Positions 7,135 through 16,134 of a stretch of DNA of 64,000 nucleotides are shown here, piece by piece. Position 1 is the stretch's first letter; every line of letters begins with the position of its first letter. The position numbers were made by a program, and so were the translations under genes. Below the pieces are notes generated by a model. That model was not told the DNA's origin. It worked only from the letters and a program-made list of their open reading frames with translations, and made no database searches. Origin of the DNA: Anaerolineae bacterium (GTDB lineage Bacteria > Chloroflexota > Anaerolineae > Promineifilales > Promineifilaceae); NCBI GenBank assembly GCA_007123775.1, contig SLGK01000042.1, positions 48,252 to 112,251 of the forward strand, in the 5' to 3' direction.

Positions 7135-8729
7135 AATTTGTAAAGTTGGCTGCCAGGAAGCAGTGAACCATGCCGATTATTTTTGTGGAGTAAGTGTAAC
7201 AAAGCCAACATCAGGCCCAAATGGATATACAGATTATTCACATACAGCTTGTCAACCAGGTGATGGACACTCAATCCTACCCAGGCTGCCAGTAGGCCAA
7301 GAGCCAGCCCGCGCCAGGGCCAATCCAGACGACGGACCACGACAAGCGTGTAGCCTATAATAATACTCCAAAATAGGATATAGCCTAATAAGCCAATGAT
7401 GCCGGTTTCGGCCAGCAGGTTGATGTAATAATTGTGGGCGTGACCCAGGGCATAGGGCCAGTTGAGCAGAGCGTAATCGGCGTAAGCCGGCCCGTAATTG
7501 CCAAAGCCCACGCCCAGCCAGGGATAGTCGCGGGCCATGTCCAGACCGGACTGCCAGAAGGCCAGTCGTTCCAGGACGGCGTAGTTGGCGTCGTGGATGT
7601 TGGCCCCACGCACGTCGGTCAGAGTCAGGTCGTCGGCAAAACTGATGACGCGCTCGCTGAGAACGGCCGTTCCCGGCAGATTCAACTGTACCGCCAACCC
7701 CAATAAACCGGCCGCCAATCCCAGCACCACGACGCCCTGCCACAAACGGCGCGGCCAGGTCAGCAGCAGCACGGCCAGCCCCGCCCCAAAACCAAGCCAC
7801 GCCCCCCGGCTCCAGGAAAAGATGAGGGCCAGGCTGAGTGCCCCGGCACAGAGTGCGGTAAATAACAGCCAGAAGGTGTAAACGGCCGTTAGCCGATACC
7901 CCGTCTCGTCCTGCCGCCCCGCCCACAGCGCCAGCAGCCCATACGTCACCAGACCCAACAGCAGCCCCAGCGCCAGCAAGCCGACCATATTCATAAACCC
8001 GCCGAACGGGTTCGGCTGGCCAAACGTACCAAAGGCGCGATAAAAGCGTCCCAAAATTCTAAAATGCTCCGGCGCGTCGGGCCAAAAAGCGAACTGCCAG
8101 ATGCCAATAAGCGCCTGACTCAGCCCGGACAGCAGCAGGGCCGCCAGCAACCATTGAACGCTGAGAGAAACCGGGCTTTTGCCCTGAATCATCGGGCGTT
8201 GTTTAGGAACAGAAAAGCCCGGTTTCTGATCCCCTTCAACCATATCGACCACCAGCCAGACTACCAGCCCCATCTGCACCCACTTGACCACCTCTTTGAA
8301 GCCGGTGAACAGGTCGTAGCTGTTGAGCAGGGTCAGCAGCATGAGGTAAAGGAAGAGGGCCAGCGGCAAATTGAGAAAGGTATGGGGAATGCGTATCTGG
8401 CGGCGCAGCAGACCACGCGCCAGCCAGGCGGCTACCGTCAGCAGTAGCAAAATTTGGCCGCTGTTGAACAGCCCGCCGCCGGGCAGCAGCGAACCGAACA
8501 ACACGTTTTCCAGCGCGGCCAGCGGGGCAAATACCAGGGTCAGCCCCAGCCCCACCAGCGGTTGTCTGAGGATGAGCAGAATAACGGCCGTTGCCCCCAG
8601 CGCCCCCACCACCAGCCATACCGGACCGAGCGCCAGCGACAGCCCCAGCCCAACCGCCAGCAGCCAGACCCACCAGGGCTGCCAGGCCCGGCGTGGTTCA
8701 TGGAGCAAGAGGGTCACTGTTCTATTCAT
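7131..8729 (-). CDS. O-antigen ligase family membrane protein (Wzy_C/WaaL type)
   Basis: A protein of 532 residues with about 12 transmembrane segments. The large periplasmic loop and flanking helices carry the O-antigen ligase/polymerase signature: FGTFGQPNPFGGFMNMVG, FSWSRGAWLGFGAG and, near the C-terminus, WLGVGFGNYGPAYADY and LGHAHNYYINLLAETGIIGLLGY with the conserved His pair. Such proteins join polysaccharide units on the outer face of the membrane. It is placed between UDP-glucuronate decarboxylase and GtrA in the same direction. Stop codon and repeat 7055-7134 overlap. Polymerase versus ligase role cannot be separated by sequence. Confidence 0.88.
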   Translation of the reverse strand: MNRTVTLLLHEPRRAWQPWWVWLLAVGLGLSLALGPVWLVVGALGATAVILLILRQPLVGLGLTLVFAPLAALENVLFGSLLPGGGLFNSGQILLLLTVAAWLARGLLRRQIRIPHTFLNLPLALFLYLMLLTLLNSYDLFTGFKEVVKWVQMGLVVWLVVDMVEGDQKPGFSVPKQRPMIQGKSPVSLSVQWLLAALLLSGLSQALIGIWQFAFWPDAPEHFRILGRFYRAFGTFGQPNPFGGFMNMVGLLALGLLLGLVTYGLLALWAGRQDETGYRLTAVYTFWLLFTALCAGALSLALIFSWSRGAWLGFGAGLAVLLLTWPRRLWQGVVVLGLAAGLLGLAVQLNLPGTAVLSERVISFADDLTLTDVRGANIHDANYAVLERLAFWQSGLDMARDYPWLGVGFGNYGPAYADYALLNWPYALGHAHNYYINLLAETGIIGLLGYILFWSIIIGYTLVVVRRLDWPWRGLALGLLAAWVGLSVHHLVDKLYVNNLYIHLGLMLALLHLLHKNNRHGSLLPGSQLYKF

Positions 8730-8742
8730 GGTTCATGGGGGC

Positions 8743-8882
8743 GAAGTGGCGAGGGTGCGAGGGTGCGAGGTGGCGAGGATGCGAGGTGGCGAGGTGGCGA
8801 GGTGGCGAAGTAAGTTTTTACCCCGCCACTTCGCCATTCTGCCACTTCGCCACTCCGCCACTTCGCCACTCCGCCACCCCGC
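8743..8882. repeat. modular inverted repeat, GTGGCGA family
   Basis: The left arm is about ten units of the type GAGGTGGCGA or GAGGGTGCGA; the right arm is units of the type CGCCACTTCGC or CGCCACTCCGC. At about 140 nt it is one of the longest elements in the window. It separates the UDP-glucuronate decarboxylase and O-antigen ligase genes. Confidence 0.85.
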
Positions 8883-8883
8883 C

Positions 8884-9825
8884 TCACACTCTATCGCGAA
8901 AATAGTCTACCGTTTGCGCCAGGCCGTCGGCCAGCTTGACCTTTGGCTCCCAACCAAGAATCTCACGTGCTTTGGTAATGTCCGGCCGGCGCACCTTGGG
9001 ATCATCCGTCACGCGCTCATCCTTCGGCTGCACAAACACAATCTCCGAGTTGCTGCCCGACACTTCAATCACGGCATGGGCAAAATCCAGGATGCTCATC
9101 TCGCTGGGGTTGCCGATATTGACCGGCAGCTTCTCGTCTGACACGAGCAGCCGGTAAATCCCCTCAATCAAATCGGTATAATACTGGAAGGAGCGGGTCT
9201 GGCTGCCGTCGCCGTAAACAGTTAGCGGCTGGCCGGTCAACGCCTGGTGGATAAAGTTGGGCACAACACGGCCGTCATTCAGCCGCATTCGGGGGCCATA
9301 GGTGTTAAAAATACGCACAATGCGCGTTTCCAGGCCGTGAAAGCGCTGATAGGCCAGCGTCATCGCCTCGGCAAAACGTTTGGCCTCGTCATAGACACCG
9401 CGCGGCCCGATGGGGTTTACGTGCCCCCAATAGGTTTCCGGCTGCGGATTGACCTGGGGATCGCCATAGACTTCGGAAGTAGAGGCCAACAGGTAGCGGG
9501 CGCCTTTGTGCTTGGCCAGCCCCAGCGTATTGTGTGTGCCCAGCGAGCCGACTTTTAACGTGGGGATGGGATGCTCCAGATAGTCAATCGGGCTGGCGGG
9601 TGACGCAAAGTGGAGTACGGCATCCAGTTCGCCTGACACATGGATATAGTTGCTGACGTCATGTTTGATAAAGCTAAAGCGCTCGTGGCCAAACAAATGG
9701 GCCAGATTGTCCATATTGCCGGTAATCAAATTGTCCATACCGACAACGGTATGCCCCTCAGCAATATAGCGATCACATAGATGGGAACCAAGAAAGCCGG
9801 CCGCTCCCGTAATTAGTACACGCAT
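8884..9825 (-). CDS. UDP-glucuronate decarboxylase (extended SDR)
   Basis: A protein of 313 residues. The N-terminal Rossmann motif is [16 protein letters not shown]; the active site shows the STSEVYGDP segment, YDEAKRFAE (Tyr-x3-Lys) and [16 protein letters not shown], which is characteristic of UDP-xylose synthase-type enzymes. The expected reaction is UDP-glucuronate to UDP-xylose plus CO2 using bound NAD, in the cytoplasm. It supplies a sugar nucleotide for the polysaccharide genes downstream. Length is typical of bacterial members. A related epimerase activity (UDP-glucose 4-epimerase) is less likely given the MRLNDGR signature. Confidence 0.88.
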   Translation of the reverse strand: MRVLITGAAGFLGSHLCDRYIAEGHTVVGMDNLITGNMDNLAHLFGHERFSFIKHDVSNYIHVSGELDAVLHFASPASPIDYLEHPIPTLKVGSLGTHNTLGLAKHKGARYLLASTSEVYGDPQVNPQPETYWGHVNPIGPRGVYDEAKRFAEAMTLAYQRFHGLETRIVRIFNTYGPRMRLNDGRVVPNFIHQALTGQPLTVYGDGSQTRSFQYYTDLIEGIYRLLVSDEKLPVNIGNPSEMSILDFAHAVIEVSGSNSEIVFVQPKDERVTDDPKVRRPDITKAREILGWEPKVKLADGLAQTVDYFRDRV

Positions 9826-10145
9826 AAGGTCTCCTGTCTAAATTATGAATTAGGAAGGATGAATTTCATTCCTTGCCACATGCAACATGCCACTTGCTAC
9901 CTGCAACGTGCCAGATTTTACCGTAGCCACTGGCAGCGTGCGAGTTTACGGCCGTTTTCGCCCGACAATCATTAGCCAATCGTAGTCTTAACGTCACCTG
10001 GTTCAAACTCGCACATCGGCGTTGACCATAGTATACTCATTATCTGTCAGAAGAGATTACGAAATTACGTTGACCGGAGACGGATGACCGAGGATGGAGA
10101 AGCCATCTCCGTCTTCCGTCTTCTGTCTTGAGCAAGGAGACGCTG
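9826..10145. other. divergent intergenic region with unit repeats
   Basis: No gene seen in this 320-base gap. It holds a single repeat arm of TGCCACATGCAACATGCCAC type near 9875-9915, one ACGGCCGT palindrome near 9948, and a GACGGAGGACCGA-family hairpin at about 10073-10131 directly before the isomerase gene. Promoters for both flanking genes must lie here; TTGACC and TATACT near 10022-10036 are too close together to be a standard pair. Confidence 0.5.
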
Positions 10146-11210
10146 ATGAGTACACCCCCCCAGCCCATCGTGGCTGATGAGCAAATCCACGAGCGGCGCA
10201 AGGCCGACCACATTCGCATCAACCTGGAAGAGGACGTCTTTTTCAAACAACTGACCACCGGCCTGGAACGCTACCGCTTTCTGCACCAGGCCCTACCGGA
10301 GCTAGACCTGGCCAGTATTGACGTCACGACAGAACTGTTGGGCAAGCGGTTAAAACGGCCGTTGCTCATCTCCTCCATGACCGGCGGCACCGGCGAAGCC
10401 CGTACCATCAACCGCACCCTGGCCGAAGCCGCCCAAATCAGCGGCATGGCCATGGGCCTCGGCTCCATGCGGGCCGCCATCGAAGACGACAGTCTGGCCG
10501 ACACTTACCGGGTGCGCGACGTGGCCCCAGACATTCCCCTGTACGCCAATCTGGGCGCGGTGCAGCTTAATTACGGCTACGGACTCGACCAATGCCGCCG
10601 CGCCGTTGACATGTGCGAAGGGGACGCCCTCATTCTCCACTTCAACGCCTTGCAGGAAGCGGTCCAGCCCGAAGGAGACGGCAACTTTGCCGATCTGCTG
10701 CCCAAAATTGAAGCCATCTGCCGCGATCTGGACGTGCCCGTGATTGCCAAAGAGGTCGGCTGGGGCTTCTCACGAGAAGCGGCTCTCCACCTGTACAACG
10801 CCGGCGTGGCCGCCATCGACGTGGCCGGGGCCGGCGGTACCTCCTGGAGCCAGGTAGAGATGTACCGCGCTCCCACGGCTCGCCTGGCCCGCGTTGCCGG
10901 AGCCTTCATCGACTGGGGTATCCCCACGGCCGATTCGATTGTCTACTGTCGCGAAGCCGCGCCGGAAATCCCCATCATCGCCAGTGGCGGCATAAAGAAC
11001 GGCATTGACGTGGCCAAGTGCATTGCCCTGGGGGCTGTCGTGGGCGGCTTGGCCGGTGACTTTTTACGCGCCGCCGACAAAAACGGCGTTGAGGGCGTGG
11101 TCGAATTGGCCGAAACGATTACCGACGAACTGCGCGTGGCTATGTTTTGCGCCGGCGTGCCGGACCTGAACGTGCTGGCCCACACGCACCTCATTACCAA
11201 ATCAGCGTAG
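10146..11210 (+). CDS. fni: type 2 isopentenyl-diphosphate delta-isomerase (FMN-dependent)
   Basis: A protein of 354 residues that interconverts isopentenyl and dimethylallyl diphosphate using reduced FMN. Family motifs are HERRKADHI near the N-terminus, [68 protein letters not shown] and [20 protein letters not shown]. The ATG at 10146 is chosen because AAGGAG lies 7-8 nt upstream; the upstream in-frame codons belong to a repeat. The next gene is a polyprenyl diphosphate synthase, so the pair forms an isoprenoid precursor unit. Confidence 0.96.
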   Translation: MSTPPQPIVADEQIHERRKADHIRINLEEDVFFKQLTTGLERYRFLHQALPELDLASIDVTTELLGKRLKRPLLISSMTGGTGEARTINRTLAEAAQISGMAMGLGSMRAAIEDDSLADTYRVRDVAPDIPLYANLGAVQLNYGYGLDQCRRAVDMCEGDALILHFNALQEAVQPEGDGNFADLLPKIEAICRDLDVPVIAKEVGWGFSREAALHLYNAGVAAIDVAGAGGTSWSQVEMYRAPTARLARVAGAFIDWGIPTADSIVYCREAAPEIPIIASGGIKNGIDVAKCIALGAVVGGLAGDFLRAADKNGVEGVVELAETITDELRVAMFCAGVPDLNVLAHTHLITKSA

Positions 11211-11212
11211 CT

Positions 11213-11288
11213 GTTTACCGACCGATGACGGCGGCCCAAAGACCGACAGCTACAAACAATCCGTCCTCCGTCCTCGGTCTTCTGTCAA
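11213..11288. repeat. modular inverted repeat, GACGGAGGACCGA family
   Basis: Left arm ACCGACCGATGACGGCGG with GACCGAC; right arm AATCCGTCCTCCGTCCTCGG with TCTTCTGTCA. It begins 3 nt after the isomerase stop and ends about 20 nt before the prenyl synthase start. Confidence 0.8.
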
Positions 11289-11309
11289 TCAACTGACTGT
11301 CTGCGAACT

Positions 11310-12335
11310 ATGACAACAGAACTACAAACCTACTACCAAACAATGATCCCCGCCCTCGAAGCGGAAATGCGGACCGTGCTGCAAGCCAGCGGGGAGCAGC
11401 CCGATCTGTTTTACGGGATGATGCACTATCACATGGGCTGGGTGGACAGTGCGTTCAACCCGGCCGACATCAACGGCGGTAAACGGATTCGTCCCATTCT
11501 CTGTCTGCTGGCCTGCGCTGCGGCCGGCGGGCAATGGGAGCAAGCAGTCCCCGCCGCAGCGGCCATTGAGCTGCTGCACAACTTCTCGCTGATCCATGAT
11601 GATATTGAAGACGCCAGCCCTACGCGGCGCGGCCGGCCGACCCTGTGGCAGTTGTGGGGTATCGAGCAGGCCATCAATAGCGGCGACGCCATGTTTGCCA
11701 TTGCCCATCTGGCCATGAACCGGCTGATTGAGCGGGGCGTGCCCGCCGAGCGAGTAGTCACAGCCTTGCGCCGCTTTGACGAGACGTGCGTGGCCCTCAC
11801 TGTCGGCCAGCACCACGACATGGACTTTGAAAATCGCGCCGAAGTGATGGTGGCTGAATATCTGGCGATGATTGAGGGGAAAACGGCCGTTCTACTCTCC
11901 CTGTGTGCTGAATTAGGCGCGTTGATTGCCGGACAGGATGAGACCACCATCGCCCACTACGCCACCTTCGGCCGCGATTTGGGGCTGGCCTTCCAGGTGC
12001 AGGATGATATTTTAGGCATCTGGGGTGATGAGACCCGCACCGGCAAATCGGCCGCCACCGACATCATCACCAAAAAGAAGACGCTGCCGGTGCTGTACGG
12101 CCTGAGCCAGAGCGACGACCTGCGCCAACTGTACGCGGCGTCAGAGGGGGATGAGGCGTTTGTTACGGCCGTTATCGACCACCTCGACCACAACGGCGCT
12201 TACGAATTCGCCAAAGAAAAGGCCAGCCAATACTCCCAAAGCGCCCTGTACCACCTGACTACCGCCCAGCCCACCGGTCCCGCCAAAACTGCCTTGCACC
12301 AGTTGACCGATATGCTCCTCAAGCGAGATTTTTAG
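11310..12335 (+). CDS. polyprenyl (geranylgeranyl-type) diphosphate synthase
   Basis: A protein of 341 residues of the trans-prenyltransferase family. The first Asp-rich motif is DDIED at residues 97-101 with the RRGRPTLW segment after it; the second begins DDILGIWGD near residue 232, the variant found in many actinobacterial and chloroflexal enzymes. GGKRIRP provides the diphosphate-binding Lys/Arg and TGKSAATDIITKKKTLPVL follows the second motif. It condenses IPP with allylic diphosphates to make a C20 or longer chain. It lies about 100 nt after fni with only a repeat between them. Product length is not readable. Confidence 0.93.
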   Translation: MTTELQTYYQTMIPALEAEMRTVLQASGEQPDLFYGMMHYHMGWVDSAFNPADINGGKRIRPILCLLACAAAGGQWEQAVPAAAAIELLHNFSLIHDDIEDASPTRRGRPTLWQLWGIEQAINSGDAMFAIAHLAMNRLIERGVPAERVVTALRRFDETCVALTVGQHHDMDFENRAEVMVAEYLAMIEGKTAVLLSLCAELGALIAGQDETTIAHYATFGRDLGLAFQVQDDILGIWGDETRTGKSAATDIITKKKTLPVLYGLSQSDDLRQLYAASEGDEAFVTAVIDHLDHNGAYEFAKEKASQYSQSALYHLTTAQPTGPAKTALHQLTDMLLKRDF

Positions 12336-12407
12336 ATGACGGAAGACCGACGACGGATGACCGCTGACGGCTTTTTCGGTCCTCCCTCCTTCGTCCTCGG
12401 TCACAAC
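12333..12407. repeat. modular inverted repeat, GACGGAGGACCGA family
   Basis: It begins in the TAG stop of the prenyl synthase gene. Left arm GATGACGGAAGACCGACGAC; right arm TTCGGTCCTCCCTCCTTCGT with CCTCGGTCA. It ends 6 nt before the next start codon, so it also covers that gene's leader. Confidence 0.8.
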
Positions 12408-12412
12408 AAGCT

Positions 12413-13339
12413 ATGAGCGAAACCGCCCTACCCCAACCCGCCTCACGCTGGCACATCCTGACCCAAAACCCGGTCATGGTCAAGGAGCTGCGCGGCCGGA
12501 TGCGCGGCCGGCGAGCCTTTGTGGTGCTGACCATCTATCTGCTGGCCATGTCTGGCCTGATCAGCCTGGTGTATGCTGCCTACGCCTCAGCGGCAGCTAC
12601 CCCTTACGGCCCGGACCCCAGCCAGGCGGGTAAGGTGGTTTTTGCCGTCGTCATTGGTGTTCAGGGCGTTTTGGTTCTCTTTATCGGCCCCGCTTTTACG
12701 GCCGCGGCCATCACTGGCGAGAGGGAGCGGCAGACGTATGAACTGCTGCAAACGACGCTGTTGACTCCGCGCTGGTTTGTGGTGGGCAAGTTAATGTCGG
12801 CCCTCAGCTATATTTTACTGCTGACGGTTGCCTCGATTCCCCTGCAAAGCATCGCTTTCTTGCTGGGCGGCCTCTCCTTTACGGAACTGGTGGTCGGACA
12901 ACTATTGCTGGCGGTAACGGCCGTTGCTTTTGCTCTCTACGGCCTCTACTGTTCCAGCATCATGCGCACCACCCTGGCTTCCAGCGTTGCTACCTTTGGC
13001 GGCACCCTGTTTGCCGTTGTGGGCTTTCCCTTGCTCATGCTGCTCATTTATTGGGCTCTCGGCGCCACCTTCTTTTGGTACGAATTTAGCGACTTTTGGG
13101 AGTATGTGGCCGCTTACGGCGGCATGGGATTGGTCGCCACCAATCTACCCGCCACCGTCTTCGCCAGCGCCCTGATTTTGTTGGAAGAAGGTAGCCTCTT
13201 CTTTTTCGACAGCTTTGTCGCTGGCGGCACCGTGCGCCTTTTCTCCCCCTGGTGGGTCTACACCCTGCTCTACAGCCTCATTGCTGCCTTGCTCTATATG
13301 CTGTGTGTGCGGCGGGTACGGCGGACAAGTGAAACGTAA
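12413..13339 (+). CDS. ABC-2 type transporter permease
   Basis: A protein of 308 residues with about six transmembrane segments. The N-terminus (NPVMVKELRGRMRGRRAFVVLTIYLLAM) is the typical opening of ABC-2 permeases of the ABC-2_membrane family, and AAITGERERQTYELLQTTLL is the conserved cytoplasmic coupling segment. No ABC ATPase gene is adjacent, so the partner must be encoded elsewhere. The C-terminus ends RRTSET and the stop codon lies in the repeat starting at 13328. It may be cotranscribed with the membrane protein, MoxR and DUF58 genes downstream, a common grouping in this phylum by my recollection. Confidence 0.85.
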   Translation: MSETALPQPASRWHILTQNPVMVKELRGRMRGRRAFVVLTIYLLAMSGLISLVYAAYASAAATPYGPDPSQAGKVVFAVVIGVQGVLVLFIGPAFTAAAITGERERQTYELLQTTLLTPRWFVVGKLMSALSYILLLTVASIPLQSIAFLLGGLSFTELVVGQLLLAVTAVAFALYGLYCSSIMRTTLASSVATFGGTLFAVVGFPLLMLLIYWALGATFFWYEFSDFWEYVAAYGGMGLVATNLPATVFASALILLEEGSLFFFDSFVAGGTVRLFSPWWVYTLLYSLIAALLYMLCVRRVRRTSET

Positions 13340-13397
13340 AACGTAAAGCGTAAAACATAAGGGCTGCTCATTACGTTTTACGCTTTACGTTTTGCGA
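13328..13397. repeat. modular inverted repeat, ACGTAAAACGTAA family
   Basis: Left arm GAAACGTAAAACGTAAAGCG with TAAAAC; right arm TTACGTTTTACGCTTTACGT with TTTGCG. The left arm contains the TAA stop of the permease gene. Confidence 0.85.
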
Positions 13398-13410
13398 CAA
13401 TAGCAATCTA

Positions 13411-15009
13411 ATGAACAACACTTTCAACACCCTCACCACCCTCCTGACCACCTACACCCGGCGGCGGCGCTGGCGGGATGGGTTGGTCTGGCTGCCGCGC
13501 GGACTGCTGGCCGGGCTGATGATGGCTGTTTTGGTGGCGACGGTGGCTCGACTACGGCCGTTTCTCACCAATCAAGAAGTCGCCTGGGTCAGTATCGGGT
13601 TGGCCGGATTGGGGCTGCTGGTCAGCGCCATTCTGCTGCTAGCCCAGCGTTATGATCTGGCGGCGCAGGCCCGCTTTGCCGACCATCATTTTGGGCTAAA
13701 GGAGCGGGTGCGAACGGCCGTTGACCTCCAACAAGGCCGCATCGAGGCCCCGCCCGAATTAGCCCGGCGGCAGTTGGACGACACAGTAGCAGCGATGGCC
13801 CAGGTGGACCTGAAAGCCGCCCTGCCGCTCAAGCTAATCCGGCGCGATTGGTTAGTGCTGGGGCTGGCGCTGGTGCTGTTGGGTGCGGCCGTTCTCCTCC
13901 CCAACCCCCAATCCGACATCCTCATCCAGAACCGGATCGTCGCCGAAACCATCGCCGAGCAGGTCGAAGCCCTGGAAGAACTCCGGGAAGAAATCGAAGA
14001 AGACCCCGACCTGGACGAAGATTTGCGCGAGGAACTGCTGGCCCCCATCCAGAGCGCGTTAGAGCAACTGGCCCGGAGCGACATGAGCCAGGAAGAAGCA
14101 TTGGCCGCTCTCTCTCAGGCCGAAAGTGAGCTGCGCGATCTGGCCCAGGCCCACAATCTGGACAGTTTGCAGCAAACGCTGGCCGACAGCAGCCTGGCGC
14201 AGCAGACTCAAAGTGACGGACTGGCTGAAACCGGCCAATCCCTGTCTGAACTGGCGGGCCAATTGCCCAACCTGTCGGCCGAGCAGTTGGCCAGTCTGGC
14301 AAGCGCTTTGGCAGAAACGGCCGTTGACCTGCAAGCCATCGATCCCCAACTGGCCCAACAACTGGCCGAAGCCGCGGCTGCCCTCAGCGCCGACGATTTG
14401 GCCGCCGCGCAGCAGGCCCTCAGCAATGCCGCCGCCACCCTGCAACAGCGCGACCGGCAGGCTCGTGCCGGGCAGCAGGCGCGGGCCGCCGCCGACCAGC
14501 TTGGTCAGGGCCGCCAGGAAGTAGCCCAGGCGGGCGAAGGCGCGGGTGAAAATGGCGCAAATGGGGAAAACGGCAATGGCGCGGGGCAAAACGGCGATCA
14601 GAACGGCGGTCCAAATGGGAACGGACAGCCGGGACCCAACGGCGGCAATGGCGGTCAAAACGGCGGCCCTACGCCGCTGACACCGGACAGCGGTCAGGCA
14701 GGCGCGGGCGGCATTGGTGAAGGGGACGCCCCCAGCGGCGTCGATGTCTTTGTGCCGGACTGGGGCGACCTGAGCCAATTTGAAGGGCTGGACATCGAAT
14801 TGCCCGCCGAATGTCGTCTCAATCCGCTGCTCTGCGGCGACCTGCTGGGCCAGTGGCCCTCGGAACTGCGCCCCCAGGCCAGCCAGGTCCCCTATGCTGA
14901 CGTGTACGGCAACTACCGCGACGCCGCCAGTCAAGCCCTGGATGAGGGCTATATCCCCCTGGGAATGCGCGGCTTTATCCGGGATTATTTTTCGTCGTTA
15001 GAACCGTGA
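13411..15009 (+). CDS. large membrane protein, DUF4175-like, with Gly/Asn-rich segment
   Basis: A protein of 532 residues. Three hydrophobic segments occur in the first 170 residues (GLLAGLMMAVLVATVARL, VSIGLAGLGLLVSAILLLA, WLVLGLALVLLGAAVLL). After these comes a long acidic coiled-coil-like region rich in Ala, Gln, Glu and Leu (VEALEELREEIEEDPDLDED), a Gly/Asn-rich low-complexity stretch (residues about 375-440) and a short C-terminal domain with two cysteines. The N-terminal arrangement recalls DUF4175 proteins, which also sit beside MoxR and DUF58 genes; this is a weak match by eye. Likely exposed outside the membrane. MoxR and DUF58 genes follow in the same direction. Confidence 0.72.
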   Translation: MNNTFNTLTTLLTTYTRRRRWRDGLVWLPRGLLAGLMMAVLVATVARLRPFLTNQEVAWVSIGLAGLGLLVSAILLLAQRYDLAAQARFADHHFGLKERVRTAVDLQQGRIEAPPELARRQLDDTVAAMAQVDLKAALPLKLIRRDWLVLGLALVLLGAAVLLPNPQSDILIQNRIVAETIAEQVEALEELREEIEEDPDLDEDLREELLAPIQSALEQLARSDMSQEEALAALSQAESELRDLAQAHNLDSLQQTLADSSLAQQTQSDGLAETGQSLSELAGQLPNLSAEQLASLASALAETAVDLQAIDPQLAQQLAEAAAALSADDLAAAQQALSNAAATLQQRDRQARAGQQARAAADQLGQGRQEVAQAGEGAGENGANGENGNGAGQNGDQNGGPNGNGQPGPNGGNGGQNGGPTPLTPDSGQAGAGGIGEGDAPSGVDVFVPDWGDLSQFEGLDIELPAECRLNPLLCGDLLGQWPSELRPQASQVPYADVYGNYRDAASQALDEGYIPLGMRGFIRDYFSSLEP

Positions 15010-15014
15010 GATTA

Positions 15015-15074
15015 TTGCGTAGTGCGTAGTGCGTAATGGTGCGCCTACTACGCACTACGCAATACGCACTACGG
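15015..15074. repeat. modular inverted repeat, TAGTGCGTAGTGCG family
   Basis: Left arm GCGTAGTGCGTAGTGCGTAA; right arm CTACTACGCACTACGCAATA with CGCACTACG. It lies between the membrane protein stop and the MoxR ATPase start (ATG at 15083). Confidence 0.88.
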
Positions 15075-15082
15075 AGTCATCT

Positions 15083-16057
15083 ATGTCAGAATTATCAGTC
15101 GAGCAATTCCGAGAAACGGCCGTATCTATCGAAAGTGAAATAGCCAACGTCATCGTCGGTCAGCGGCAAGTGGTGCGGACGGTGTTGGTGGGTATTCTGG
15201 CGAGTGGTCACGTCCTGCTGGAAGGTGTGCCTGGTCTGGGCAAAACGATGCTTATCCGCACCCTGGCCCAGGCATTAGAGCTAGACTTTAGCCGCATCCA
15301 GTTTACGCCCGACCTGATGCCGGCCGACATCACCGGCACCGACATCATGGAGGAGCAGGCGACCGGTCAACGCGGCTTTCGCTTCCAGCCCGGCCCTATT
15401 TTCGCCAACCTGGTCCTGGCCGATGAAATCAACCGGGCCACGCCCAAAACCCAATCCGCCCTACTGGAAGCGATGCAGGAGCGGACGGTCACGGTGTCTA
15501 ACACGACCTATCCCCTGCCCGCCCCCTTCTTTGTGCTGGCCACGCAAAACCCCATCGAGCAGGAAGGAACCTACCCGCTGCCCGAAGCCCAACTGGACCG
15601 CTTTTTGTTCAAAATCGACGTGGGTTTCCCCTCGGCCGAGGAGCTGAACGAGATTCTGGCCCGCACCACCGGCCATGACAACCCGGCGGCGAGCCAGGCG
15701 GCTGACGGGCCGCGCCTGCTGGCGATGCAGGCATTGGCCCGCCAGGTCCCCATCGCCCAGGACGTGAGCCACTACATCAGCCGTTTGGTCGTAGCGACTC
15801 ATCCGGCGCAGAGTATTGCGCCGCTGGTGAAGCAATACGTGCGCTACGGGGCCAGCCCGCGGGCCGGTCAGGCGTTGGTGTTGGGGGCTAAAATCACGGC
15901 GCTGCTAGACGGCCGTTACAACGTCAGCTTCGACGACATCGCCGCTATCGCCCCCGCCGCCCTGCGCCACCGCCTCATCCTCAACTTCGAGGGCCAGGCC
16001 GAAGGCATTCAGCCGGATGCGGTGATTGCCGATTTACTGGAAAGTGTAGCAGCATAG
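15083..16057 (+). CDS. MoxR-family AAA+ ATPase (copy 1)
   Basis: A protein of 324 residues. Walker A is GVPGLGKT, Walker B is LVLADEINRATPKTQSALLEAMQE, and the sensor region reads FFVLATQNPIEQEGTYPLPEAQLDRFLFKIDVGFPS. MoxR ATPases act as chaperones that mature or activate partner proteins, often DUF58 or VWA proteins encoded next door, as here. The ATG at 15083 is preferred because the upstream in-frame codons are repeat sequence. The stop TAG opens the repeat at 16055. A second copy is at 37986-38930. Confidence 0.94.
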   Translation: MSELSVEQFRETAVSIESEIANVIVGQRQVVRTVLVGILASGHVLLEGVPGLGKTMLIRTLAQALELDFSRIQFTPDLMPADITGTDIMEEQATGQRGFRFQPGPIFANLVLADEINRATPKTQSALLEAMQERTVTVSNTTYPLPAPFFVLATQNPIEQEGTYPLPEAQLDRFLFKIDVGFPSAEELNEILARTTGHDNPAASQAADGPRLLAMQALARQVPIAQDVSHYISRLVVATHPAQSIAPLVKQYVRYGASPRAGQALVLGAKITALLDGRYNVSFDDIAAIAPAALRHRLILNFEGQAEGIQPDAVIADLLESVAA

Positions 16058-16131
16058 TGGCGAAGTAGCGAAGTAGCGGAGTGGCGCTGTAACCTCGCCA
16101 CCTCGCCACCTCGCTACTCCGCTCCCCCGCC
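16055..16131. repeat. modular inverted repeat, GTGGCGA family
   Basis: Left arm TAGTGGCGAAGTAGCGAAGT with AGCGGAGTGGCG; right arm CCTCGCCACCTCGCCACCTC with GCTACTCCGC. The first TAG is the MoxR stop codon. Confidence 0.85.
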
Positions 16132-16134
16132 CCC

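Noticed and set aside
8743..8882. Possible CRISPR array (regular short units)
   Set aside because: The units are contiguous without unique spacers and face an inverted arm, so this is a modular hairpin. I saw no CRISPR array or cas gene in the window.
13411..15009. A large adhesin, suggested by the Gly/Asn-rich tract
   Set aside because: The tract is only about 65 residues and the protein otherwise has the membrane and coiled-coil layout of a MoxR-operon protein; no adhesin repeats or sorting signal.
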